Shown piece after piece: positions 8,801-15,800 of a stretch of 19,755 nt of DNA (position 1 is the first letter of the stretch; each line of letters begins with the position of its first letter). The stretch covers positions 1 to 19,755 of the forward strand of contig CAYMRB010000159.1 in assembly GCA_964392615.1 (NCBI GenBank). Direction: 5' to 3'. Made by a program: the position numbers and the translations under genes. The notes beneath the pieces are model-generated. The model saw only the letters and a list, made by a program, of their open reading frames with translations, ran no database searches and was not told where the DNA came from. The DNA comes from CAYMRB01 sp964392615 (GTDB lineage Bacteria; Planctomycetota; UBA8108).

Positions 8801-9121
8801 CACGTCTCCGGCTCCGGAGACGCTCCACCCGGCTCCCGACGGCGGCTCGCCTTCGGCTCGCACGACGAAGCCGTCTCGGCCGCGCGCGACATCGGCGAGC
8901 TCGACGGCCGGCAGGCCCGGGACCTGCGCTCGTGCCGGCCAGGACGCTGCGAGCGTCGCCGCCACCATACCGACCAGGAGTCCCGACCGCCATCTCGCGC
9001 GGAGACGTGTCGCTTCACGTCGCCGCAGGAGCTCGCCGAGACGTAGCCGGTGTGCTCTCCGCGCAGGGATTGCGATTGTCGCGGTACCTGCGTCCGACCG
9101 GTGTTCGGTGTCGTCTTGCAT
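5885..9121 (-). CDS. Secreted 13-repeat FG-GAP (integrin alpha-like) protein with C-terminal dockerin-like tail
   Basis: The product is 1078 aa. After a long basic N-terminus, residues about 47-65 form a signal segment (SGLLVGMVAATLAASWPARA) with likely cleavage after Ala65. From about residue 77 to 987 there are 13 tandem units of 65-75 aa, each with the order GRGGFAIRG, a GAGDVNGDGLADLLIGAP calcium loop, and AGESYVVFGK. These are FG-GAP propeller blades; one integrin-type propeller uses 7, so 13 may build two propellers. Residues about 1002-1078 are a dockerin-like/EF-hand tail: the loop D1026-A-D-D-S-G-E-L-N-L-S-D1037, then FRYLFLGG and CGEDPTDDDLGC, a pattern recurrent at the C-termini of planctomycete extracellular proteins. 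The role is probably adhesion or cell-surface display; no catalytic domain is visible. The ATG at 9121 has AGGA 7 nt and AGGAGG 12 nt upstream. Confidence 0.92.
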   Translation of the reverse strand: MQDDTEHRSDAGTATIAIPARRAHRLRLGELLRRREATRLRARWRSGLLVGMVAATLAASWPARAQVPGLPAVELADVARGRDGFVVRAEGEPPSGAGWSVSGAGDVNGDGVPDAVIGGRSRIGGRRFSVSTCVVFGKADGATVEFENVDAGRGGFTIRCATQDDGAGYAVAGAGDVNGDGLGDLLVAAPWADPADGRADAGETYLVFGKADTEAVELGDVRAGRGGFAIRGNRGPSSWVAAAGDVNGDGLDDILVGKPQGEPEGRRNAGEGYVVFGKTSAEAVDLEDILEGRGGFVMRGSAENDQAGFSVAGAGDVNGDGLADIVIGAPNANPPARPFDGESYVVFGKADTEAIELAAVRDGGGGFAIRGSAEFESGRKVSGAGDVNGDGFADVIVAYSNANLVRRKLAGESCIVFGKPDGAVVEIAAIQAGRGGFAIHGAAAEDSSGRSVSGVGDMNGDGLADVLIGSPDVTDTPGASPAGASYVVFGKPDGAAVDLADLPSGLGGFAIRGAVERNWNAAFDTGGYVSGAGDVNGDGLADFIFGAPHADPGRRIRAGESYVVFGKSDGDIIQLAAVRAGRGGFAIRGVAGGDSSGRSVSGAGDVDGDGLDDLLVGAPGRRSSAGEGYVVFGKPDGAAVELAEVQDGRGGFAIRGSALRDNFGWSVSGAADINGDGLADIVVGAPGVDRETGESYVIFGKTDGAAVELAEIRDGRGGFAIRGSEEEDFAGWSVSGAGDVNADGLADLLIGAPSMIGSSRIGGESYVVFGKADGTVVELSRVIAGLGGFSIHGNNSGEHVSAPGDVDGDGLADLLLGARTADPEGRENAGESYVVFGKTDGVSVDLDEIRAGRGGFAIRGAAEDDFSGRAHSGAGDVNGDGLADLLINATSASPEGRQYAGETYVVYGQRGGAAVDLASVREGRGGFAIRGVAEDDGSGWSLAGSGDVNGDGHPDFLLASDLADARYPDLSRAIFVAFGPVSEAPTVRFRRGAVRGEEALEISDGIRLLGYLFLREDEPSCLDAADADDSGELNLSDAVWIFRYLFLGGDAPPDPGPATCGEDPTDDDLGCVTPGCPA
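6161..8893 (-). repeat. Thirteen tandem FG-GAP coding repeats, period about 200-220 bp
   Basis: The repeats are visible at DNA level as well as protein level. The block encoding (G)ESYVVFGK, seen on the plus strand as variants of TTGCCGAAGACGACGTAG, recurs near 6611, 6820, 7020, 7220, 7420, 7650, 7868, 8085, 8290, 8497 and 8711. Units differ by small indels and scattered substitutions, so the array is old enough to have diverged. It lies wholly inside one open reading frame. Confidence 0.9.
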
Positions 9122-9128
9122 CGATCGA

Positions 9129-9139
9129 TCCTGCCTCCT
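9129..9139 (-). promoter_or_regulatory. Purine-rich ribosome binding region of the 13-repeat FG-GAP gene
   Basis: Reading the minus strand, AGGAGG (9139-9134) and AGGA (9132-9129) stand 12 and 7 nt before the ATG at 9121. This supports that ATG despite the unusually long n-region it gives the signal peptide. The divergent gene at 9214 has no comparable site. Confidence 0.55.
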
Positions 9140-9175
9140 GACCCTCTCGTGCCTTCGCAGCGGTACCTCGTTCGT

Positions 9176-9208
9176 CTCGCGTCGACCGATCGTACCACGG
9201 TAGACTGG
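9176..9208 (+). promoter_or_regulatory. Bipartite promoter-like element CTCGCGTCGA-N13-GGTAGACTGG (copy 2)
   Basis: CTCGCGTCGA (9176-9185), 13 nt, GGTAGACTGG (9199-9208), then CCGGT and the ATG at 9214. The element is identical in both blocks and in spacing to the minus-strand copy at 5838-5806. TAGACT is 7 nt before the ATG, and no Shine-Dalgarno fits between them, so a leaderless mRNA is likely. It would drive the FG-GAP/sulfatase-fusion operon. Confidence 0.62.
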
Positions 9209-9213
9209 CCGGT

Positions 9214-10596
9214 ATGAAACTCCCCCACTGCCTGCCGACCCTCGCTGTCTGTATTCTCGCGCTGTCCGATCACGGCCAGGCCGCTGATCCGCCCGCCGGC
9301 GTTCGCAGCCGAACGATCAGTCTGGCTCTTCCCGGGCCATCCGGAGAGGACGACTCGGCGGGCGGTATCATCGCCGCCGACGTCAACGGTGACGGACGCG
9401 CCGAGATCCTCGTCACGTGCCGCGGTCACCTGGTGGTTCACGAGAGCGCCGGGAAGGAGCTCTGGCGACGCGCGACCGACATCGTCGTCGGCACGCAGAG
9501 CGAGAGTCAGGGCTTGCCCGGACATCACGGGCCGGGCGTCGCGGCGGGCGACGTCGACGGCGACGGGAAGGTCGAGGTGATCTTCTTGACGCGCGACCGC
9601 AAGCTGCACGTCGTCGACGGAGCGAGCGGCAAGGAGGAGGTCGTGCTCGAGCCGCCGGTTCCCGCGGGCACAGACCGCTGGGAGCTCGCGATGGTCGCCG
9701 ACTTCCGCGGCCGCGGCGATCACGATTTGCTTCTGCAGGCGACGAACCGCAAGGGTTATCGCACCGGCCGCTACCTCGCCGCGTACGCTTTCGATGATCT
9801 GCGCGCGGGCAAGCCGCCCTTGTGGAAGACCGACAAGTTCGAGTCATGCGCGCACAACGGCGCGCGTCTCGCCGATCTCGACGGCGACGGACGCGACGAG
9901 GTGCTCGGCGTCAAGATCCTCTCCCCGAGCGGCAAGCAGCTCGTTCGCGCGGCGCCGTTTCGCGGTCACATGGACAGCGTCTTCGTCGCGGACGTGCGTC
10001 CCGACATCGCCGGGCTCGAGGTCGTGCTGCTCGAGGAAGGCTCGAACCAGGTCCAGGTGCTCGGACTCGGCGGACCGCTGTGGCGCGCTCACTTGCGCAA
10101 GCAGGAGCCGCAGAACGCCGCGGTCGGTCGTTTTCGCGCCGGATCGGACGGGGTTTTCATCTGGTGCCGTTCGCGCTACTCCCACCACCAGAAGCCGTTC
10201 GTGTTCGACCCTCACGGCAAGATGGTGTTCGAGTACGCGATGGACGACGTCGCGCCGAAGGGCTGGACGACGAGCGGCGTCGAGGTCATCCACACGATCG
10301 ACTGGACCGGGCGCGAGCAGCAGCTCGCGTGCGCAAAAGAGCGGCACACGGTCGGCGACGTGTGTCTGTTCGAGCCGCTCTCCGGCAAAATAGTCGCGCG
10401 TTTCGACGACCGTGCCGATCGAGTCTACGTCGCGGATGTCAGCGGCGACTGGCGCGAGGAGATCATCGTGCTCGCGAAGAACGAGCTGCACATCTACGAG
10501 AACACCGCGCCCAACCCGCGACCGAAGCGAAAGTCAAAGTGGAGCGAGCGGAACTACCGACGGCTGAAGCAGTGTCACAACTACTACTCGCCGTGA
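9214..10596 (+). CDS. Secreted FG-GAP/VCBS propeller protein, PL11 rhamnogalacturonan-lyase-like C-terminus
   Basis: The product is 460 aa. Residues 1-24 are a signal peptide (LPTLAVCILALS core, QAA cleavage). Calcium loops of the DxNGDG/DxDGDG type lie at 56-61, 113-118 and 221-226, spread across a beta-propeller whose blades alternate structural loops with segments such as LVVHESAGKELWRR and LHVVDGASGKE. The C-terminus WSERNYRRLKQCHNYYSP resembles the YRRSK...NYYSP ending seen in planctomycete FG-GAP and rhamnogalacturonan-lyase-like proteins. A lyase activity is only a possibility; a carbohydrate-binding or scaffold role is equally plausible. The ATG is preceded by a promoter-like box but no Shine-Dalgarno. 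The next gene begins 49 nt downstream in the same direction, so both are probably one operon with a joint role outside the cytoplasm. Confidence 0.88.
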   Translation: MKLPHCLPTLAVCILALSDHGQAADPPAGVRSRTISLALPGPSGEDDSAGGIIAADVNGDGRAEILVTCRGHLVVHESAGKELWRRATDIVVGTQSESQGLPGHHGPGVAAGDVDGDGKVEVIFLTRDRKLHVVDGASGKEEVVLEPPVPAGTDRWELAMVADFRGRGDHDLLLQATNRKGYRTGRYLAAYAFDDLRAGKPPLWKTDKFESCAHNGARLADLDGDGRDEVLGVKILSPSGKQLVRAAPFRGHMDSVFVADVRPDIAGLEVVLLEEGSNQVQVLGLGGPLWRAHLRKQEPQNAAVGRFRAGSDGVFIWCRSRYSHHQKPFVFDPHGKMVFEYAMDDVAPKGWTTSGVEVIHTIDWTGREQQLACAKERHTVGDVCLFEPLSGKIVARFDDRADRVYVADVSGDWREEIIVLAKNELHIYENTAPNPRPKRKSKWSERNYRRLKQCHNYYSP

Positions 10597-10632
10597 TCCG
10601 GACCGCGTCGCCCGCCCTTCCTCCGTCCATCG

Positions 10633-10638
10633 AAAGGA
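10633..10638 (+). promoter_or_regulatory. Shine-Dalgarno AAAGGA for the sulfatase fusion gene
   Basis: AAAGGA stands 7 nt before the ATG at 10646. It supports that start and internal translation from an operon transcript begun upstream of 9214. Confidence 0.6.
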
Positions 10639-10645
10639 CGCGCAC

Positions 10646-13600
10646 ATGCGCAGCAACTATCGGCCCAATCCTCCCCTGCGCGCACTCCGCGCGTTGTTTG
10701 CCTGTTTCCTGATCGTCTCTGCGTCGCCGCTGGCCGCCGAGACCAGGACGAACATCCTTCTGATAACGGCCGACGACCTCGGCTACGAGGCCGTGGACTT
10801 CCTGGGCGGCGAAGTTCCCGGGGTCACGCCGAACCTGAACCGCCTGGCCGCGCAGAGCCTGAGCTTCCAGTTCGCGCACGTCAACGTCGCGATCTGCGCT
10901 CCGAGCCGCAGCGTCATCGCGACCGGAAGGTACGGCCACAACAGCGGCCTGTTCGGTTTCAACAAGCTGAGCCGACCGCTGCCGACCGTCTTCGGCGCGT
11001 TTCAGGCTGCGGGCTACCTGACGGGCGTTCTCGGTAAGGTCAGCCACTCGACGCCGGATCTGTCGTTCAAGTGGGACTACGTCCACGACTACGGCGAGCT
11101 GGGCGCCGGTCGCAGCCCGAGCAAGTACCACGCGTACTGCGTCGAGTTCTTCGCGCGCTGCAAGCGGGAGAAGAAGCCCTTCTACTTCATGGTGAACTCC
11201 CACGACCCGCACCGACCGTTCCACGATCCGCAAAGGCCGATGCGCCAGGCGGAGGCCCCCTCGCGGTTGTTCTCTCCCGACGAGATTGCGGTCCCCGGCT
11301 TCCTTCCCGATCTGCCGGGAGTGCGGCGAGAGCTGTCGCACTACTACAACTCCGTGCGGCGATTCGACGATACGGTCGGCAAGGTCCTGCAGGCGCTGGA
11401 CGAGTCGGGGTTGGCTCGCAACACGCTGCTCGTACTGATCACCGACAACGGCTCGGCGTTTCCGTTCGCCAAGGCCAATACCTACCTCGCCAGCACGCGG
11501 ACTCCATGTCTCGTGCGCTGGCCGGGGAAGGTGGCGCCGGGCACGGTCGATCGCACCCACTTCGTCTCCGAGGTCGACTTCTTCCCGACGTTCATGGAGG
11601 CCGCGAGCCTCGAGGCGCCGATGGGTCTGGACGGCGATTCGCTCGTCCCGCTGCTGCGCGGTGAGAAGCAGGCGGGCAGGGACTTCGTGTTCACGCAGAT
11701 CGACTACACGATCGGCGGGCCGGCCAAGCCGATGCGCTGCATCCAGAACAAGCGCTACGGCTACATCTTCAACGCGTTCTCCGACGGCAAGTTCGCCTAC
11801 AGGAACAACAACGAAGGCCAGACGATGAAGGCCATGGTCGAGGCCGGCAAGACGGATCCCGCCATCCGCGCCCGCGTCGACATGTTCCGCCATCGCGTGC
11901 CGCAGGAGCTCTACGACCTCGAGAACGACCCTTCCTGCACGCGCAACCTCATCGACAGCCCCGCGCACCGCGAGGTGGCCGCGCAGTTCCAGGCGCGGCT
12001 GCGCGAGTGGATGGTCGAGACGAAGGATCACTGCCTGCCGGCATTCGACGTGCGGAACGATCCGCAGAAGCTCGCGGCCGAGGTGAAGCGGTATCCGAAG
12101 CTGATCAAGCCGAAGCGCCTAGGTGACGCGAAGAAGCCGAAGCGTTCCGCTGCCCGGAAAGGGCGCGGTAAGACGACCGACGAAGAGCGCGCCGCGCGGC
12201 GCAAGGCGCGTCGCGCAAAGCAGGCAGCCGAGCAGCCGAAGGCCGGCGGAGCCAGCCGGGCGAGCGACTCGGGTCACCGCGCGGCCGGCCCGATCTCGGG
12301 AGACGTCGATCGACTCGCGAGCGCGATACTCGAAGCCAGCGGCGTCGCGGGCGGTTTCATCGTCCATATCGACTGCGGCGACGCCGAGCTCACCGCGGCC
12401 CTTCGAATGCGCGATAGCTTCGTCGTTCAGGGGCTCTCCCGCGACGCGGCGGAAGTGTCGGCCGCGCGCGCACGCTTGAGGACACGCAACGATCGCGGCG
12501 CGGTCACGATCAGCGACTACGACGGCGACAAGCTGCCGTACATCGAGAACTTCGTGAACCTACTCGTCGCGACCGGCGGCTCGACGATCGGCGCGGACGA
12601 GATCCTGCGCGTGTTGACGCCGCACGGCGTCGCCCTCGTCAAGGGGACCGTCCCGAACGCGGCCGGTGCGAGCTCGGTGTCGATCGCCGGCGAGACGTGG
12701 ACGCGCATCGTCAAGCCGCGGCCGCAGGCGATGGACGAGTGGTCGCACTTCCTGTACGACTCCAGCGGCAACCCCGTCTCCCGCGACACCGCCGTCGGTC
12801 CGCTGAAGCGCTACCAGTGGATCGCGGGTCCGCGCTGGTCGCGCCACCACGAGCACATGGCGAGCCTCAGCGCCATGGTGTCGGTGGACGGGCGCGTCTT
12901 CTACATCATGGACGATGGCCCGAGGGCGTCGGCGCAGCTGCCGGCGGAGTGGAACCTCTACGCTCGCGACGCGTTCAACGGGACGCTTCTGTGGCGTCGG
13001 CCGCTGAAGGACTGGGTGCAGCACCTCTGGCCGCTGAAGAGCGGACCGACCCAGCTGACGCGTCGGCTGGTCGCGGCCGATGGGTTGGTCTTCGTGACGC
13101 TCGGACTCACCGCGCCGGTGACCGCGCTCGACCCCGCGACGGGCGCCGTGGTGCGCGAGTTCCCCGGCACCGAGAACGCCACCGAGATCGTTCATCGCGA
13201 CGGCAAGCTCTTCGTCGTGACCGAGCCGGAGTTCGCGGGGCTCAACAGGACGGCGTTCAGGAAGCCGATCGGCTGGGACAACAAGAAGGTCGCGGCCGAA
13301 TCGAACGCGTGGCTCGGCAAGGAGAGGCAGTCGATCGTCGCGTTCTCCGTCGAGACGGGACAGCGACTGTGGAAGCGCGATGGTCCCGTCGCGCCCATGT
13401 CCCTTGCGGCTGACGCCGACCGGCTGTTCTGCTTCGACGGCACGCGCGTCGTCGGGATCGAGCAGGCGGACGGCAGTGCCGCGTGGGAAGCGCCACCGAT
13501 CGACGGCAAGCGCTTCGGCTTTGTCCGCGCGGCTGGACCGCGGCTGCTCGTGCACGACGACGTCGTGCTGATCAACTTCTCTCCGAGCGCGTCTCTCGAC

Positions 13601-15592
13601 CTCGTCGAAACGGAAGACGGCGAGGAGCGCTTGACGCGGAACCGCAAGAGCCGCCGCGTGGTCCTCGGGTATTCGAAGAAGGACGGCGCGTTTCTGTGGA
13701 AGGCCCCGTCCGAGCCCTCCGGGCACGAATCCCTCGGCGCGCTGTTCGTCCTCGACGACCTCGTCTGGACGAGCGGCTTCCGCAATCGCGGCGATGGGCG
13801 AGATCCCCGCACCGGCGACGTCGAGCGGTCGATCAAGAAGGAGCCGAAGTACTTCCCGTTCCATCAGCGCTGCTACCCGACGAAGGCGGTGGGCAACTAC
13901 GTGCTCTCCGGCAACCCGGGCATCGAGATGGTCGACGTCACGAGCGGCACGTGGAACTACCACCAGTGGACGCGCGGCGGATGCGTCTACGGCGTGATGC
14001 CGGCCAACGGCCTCGTGTACACGCCACCGCACGCGTGTGCGTGTTACCTCGAGTCGAAGACGACGGGACTCTGTGCGATGGCGCCGCAGTCATCGGCGAC
14101 ACAGAGCTTGAAGCCCGACCCGGACGAAGTGCGGCTCGAGAAGGGCCCGGCGTACGGCAAGAGTCGAGGGGCGGTCTCGGCAGACGACTGGCCGACGTTT
14201 CGCGGGAACGGCTCGCGCAGCGGCAAGGCCGCATCGATCGTTCCCGCGAAGGTCTCGCAGCAGTGGTCGACCGACGTCGGCGGCACTCTGACCGCGCTGA
14301 CGATCGCCGCGGGACACGTGTACGTCGCGGACAAGGATGCGCACCGACTGGTCGCGCTCGGCGCCGGTGACGGAAGCATCGCTTGGAGCTTCGACGCGGG
14401 CGGTCGGATCGACTCGCCGCCGACCGTCCACGACGGCAAGGTGCTGTTCGGATGCGCCGACGGCTGGGTCTACGCACTGCGCGCCACCGACGGCGTCCTG
14501 GCGTGGAGGTTCCGCGCCGCGCCGGTCGATCGTCGCATGGCCTTTGACGATCAGATCGAGTCGGTGTGGCCCGTTCACGGCAGCGTGCTCGTGCACGACG
14601 GCGTCCTGTACTGCGTCGCAGGCAGGATGATGTTCCTCGACGGAGGCCTTCGGCTGTTGAAGCTCGATCCCGAGACCGGCCGCAAGCTCGCCGAGGTCGT
14701 TCTCGACCACACGCACCCCGCGGACGGCAGCGATCTGCAGGACTCGATGCGGGAGCTCACCATGCCGCCGGCGCTGCCGGACATCCTGTCGACGGACGGA
14801 CGGCGGCTCTTCATGCGCTCGCAGCCGTTCGACTTCGATGGCAAGCGACCCGAAGTGAAGGTGCGTATGGCCGACGTGCAAGCCGGTCCGAATGCCCACC
14901 TTTTCGCGACCGGCGGCTTCCTCGACGGAAGCTGGTTCCACCGCACGTTCTGGCAGTACGGTCTGGGCGTGCAGTCCGGCTGCAACTTCTGGTTCGTCGC
15001 GGGAAGGTCCGTGCCGACGGGCCGCATCCTCGTCGTCGATGACGACATCGTCTACGGGTACGGCCGCCAACCGGCGTACATGGTGTGGTCGACGCCGCTG
15101 GAGTATCAGCTGTTCGCAGCTCGTAAGACGTTCGACGCCGCGTGGCTGCAGGCGAACGCGAAGAAGAGGCGACGCACCGGACCGCTGGGCGTGGCCAACA
15201 CGTTCGATCGCTCGAAGCGATTGGGCCAGCCGACGAAGGCGATTTCCGGAGTGGATTACGTTTGGCAACGCGGCGGCTACTCGATGCTCGTCCGCGGTTT
15301 GGTGCTGGCGGGCGATCGGCTCGTCGTGGCCGGCGTGCCCGATGTCCTCGACGAGGAGAAGCTCTTCTACGACTATCGCGCGGTGTCGCTGCAGGCGAAG
15401 GCGAGGGCGCAGGCCGATGCGCTCGCCGGCAAGCGGGGCGGCGTCGTGCGCGTGGTGTCGACGACGGACGGCGCCCAAGAGAGCGAGCTCGCGCTCGATT
15501 CCGCTCCCGCGTGGGACGGACTGGCCGCGGCCGGCGGCGAGCTCTTTCTGTCGACGCTCGACGGCAAGGTCGTGTGCCTGGGAGCCCGTTGA
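10646..15592 (+). CDS. Secreted fusion: sulfatase (heparan N-sulfatase-like) - degenerate methyltransferase-like - two PQQ-type propellers
   Basis: The product is 1648 aa. Residues 12-31 are a signal peptide. Residues about 35-475 are a type I sulfatase: metal ligands D43, D44, D267, N268; the CAPSR signature with C84 as the formylglycine precursor; GKVSH at 130-134; HDPHRPF at 186-192; K276. It resembles sulfamidase (N-sulfoglucosamine sulfohydrolase) relatives. Residues about 485-550 are a Lys/Arg/Ala-rich linker. Residues 551-690 resemble the methyltransferase-like domain of planctomycete PQQ proteins, but motif I reads VHIDCGDAELT, so the Gly pattern for SAM binding is lost. Residues about 715-1165 (GPRWSRHHEHMASLSAMVS, FNGTLLWRRP) and about 1181-1645 (DDWPTFRGNGSRSG, TDGVLAWRF) form two PQQ-type propellers. 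No second signal peptide occurs at the junction, so the fusion looks real. The stop codon lies inside the arm of a foldback element. Confidence 0.93.
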   Translation: MRSNYRPNPPLRALRALFACFLIVSASPLAAETRTNILLITADDLGYEAVDFLGGEVPGVTPNLNRLAAQSLSFQFAHVNVAICAPSRSVIATGRYGHNSGLFGFNKLSRPLPTVFGAFQAAGYLTGVLGKVSHSTPDLSFKWDYVHDYGELGAGRSPSKYHAYCVEFFARCKREKKPFYFMVNSHDPHRPFHDPQRPMRQAEAPSRLFSPDEIAVPGFLPDLPGVRRELSHYYNSVRRFDDTVGKVLQALDESGLARNTLLVLITDNGSAFPFAKANTYLASTRTPCLVRWPGKVAPGTVDRTHFVSEVDFFPTFMEAASLEAPMGLDGDSLVPLLRGEKQAGRDFVFTQIDYTIGGPAKPMRCIQNKRYGYIFNAFSDGKFAYRNNNEGQTMKAMVEAGKTDPAIRARVDMFRHRVPQELYDLENDPSCTRNLIDSPAHREVAAQFQARLREWMVETKDHCLPAFDVRNDPQKLAAEVKRYPKLIKPKRLGDAKKPKRSAARKGRGKTTDEERAARRKARRAKQAAEQPKAGGASRASDSGHRAAGPISGDVDRLASAILEASGVAGGFIVHIDCGDAELTAALRMRDSFVVQGLSRDAAEVSAARARLRTRNDRGAVTISDYDGDKLPYIENFVNLLVATGGSTIGADEILRVLTPHGVALVKGTVPNAAGASSVSIAGETWTRIVKPRPQAMDEWSHFLYDSSGNPVSRDTAVGPLKRYQWIAGPRWSRHHEHMASLSAMVSVDGRVFYIMDDGPRASAQLPAEWNLYARDAFNGTLLWRRPLKDWVQHLWPLKSGPTQLTRRLVAADGLVFVTLGLTAPVTALDPATGAVVREFPGTENATEIVHRDGKLFVVTEPEFAGLNRTAFRKPIGWDNKKVAAESNAWLGKERQSIVAFSVETGQRLWKRDGPVAPMSLAADADRLFCFDGTRVVGIEQADGSAAWEAPPIDGKRFGFVRAAGPRLLVHDDVVLINFSPSASLDLVETEDGEERLTRNRKSRRVVLGYSKKDGAFLWKAPSEPSGHESLGALFVLDDLVWTSGFRNRGDGRDPRTGDVERSIKKEPKYFPFHQRCYPTKAVGNYVLSGNPGIEMVDVTSGTWNYHQWTRGGCVYGVMPANGLVYTPPHACACYLESKTTGLCAMAPQSSATQSLKPDPDEVRLEKGPAYGKSRGAVSADDWPTFRGNGSRSGKAASIVPAKVSQQWSTDVGGTLTALTIAAGHVYVADKDAHRLVALGAGDGSIAWSFDAGGRIDSPPTVHDGKVLFGCADGWVYALRATDGVLAWRFRAAPVDRRMAFDDQIESVWPVHGSVLVHDGVLYCVAGRMMFLDGGLRLLKLDPETGRKLAEVVLDHTHPADGSDLQDSMRELTMPPALPDILSTDGRRLFMRSQPFDFDGKRPEVKVRMADVQAGPNAHLFATGGFLDGSWFHRTFWQYGLGVQSGCNFWFVAGRSVPTGRILVVDDDIVYGYGRQPAYMVWSTPLEYQLFAARKTFDAAWLQANAKKRRRTGPLGVANTFDRSKRLGQPTKAISGVDYVWQRGGYSMLVRGLVLAGDRLVVAGVPDVLDEEKLFYDYRAVSLQAKARAQADALAGKRGGVVRVVSTTDGAQESELALDSAPAWDGLAAAGGELFLSTLDGKVVCLGAR

Positions 15593-15745
15593 AAAACGCA
15601 ATTCGGCGCGATGGCGGCCATTTCGCCCGGGCTCTTCGTTGCCAGAACTCGACAATGCACCACATTGCCTGCGTTCTGGCGCCTCGATCCCGGACGAAAT
15701 GACTCGCCCTCGCACTCGAAGCCCTTTTTCAACGGGCCCCTAGGC
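15576..15745. repeat. MITE-like foldback element, about 170 bp
   Basis: The left arm starts GCCTGGGAGCCCGTTGAAAAA-like (15576-15596) and the right arm, read on the other strand from 15745, starts GCCTAGGGGCCCGTTGAAAAA-like; 19 of 21 positions agree, with GCCCGTTGAAAAA perfect (15584-15596 and 15725-15737). Pairing continues inward with little gapping: CATTTCG[C/T]CCGGG, then GCCAGAAC, then CAATG close to the centre. The whole unit can fold on itself, as a miniature inverted-repeat element would. It has no coding capacity. Its left arm covers the last codons and TGA of the sulfatase fusion gene, and its right end overlaps the left end of the neighbouring IS remnant. As RNA it could also act as a 3' end structure. 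Confidence 0.75.
15740..15743. other. CTAG flank at the left IS end (possible target duplication)
   Basis: CTAG directly borders the left 21-bp terminal repeat and is matched by CTAG at 16604-16607. It also lies within the right arm of the adjoining foldback element. Confidence 0.45.
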
Positions 15746-15800
15746 TAGGAGCCCGTCCAGGAAAAGCGTTCGACGCAGCTGAGAGCTCTCCAGCGCTCCG

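Noticed and set aside
6161..8893. CRISPR-like or satellite array from the regularly spaced repeats
   Set aside because: The period is about 210 bp, the repeats are diverged and all lie in frame within a protein with a clear FG-GAP consensus.
4566..9046. Long plus-strand frames (4566-6092, 7802-9046) opposite the cytochrome and FG-GAP genes
   Set aside because: The first crosses an intergenic region without start signals, and the second is a periodic mirror of the FG-GAP repeats.
10463..15715. Three long minus-strand frames (10463-12031, 12560-14032, 14090-15715) opposite the fusion gene
   Set aside because: They are low-complexity, have no recognisable motifs, and lie opposite a frame with intact sulfatase and PQQ signatures.
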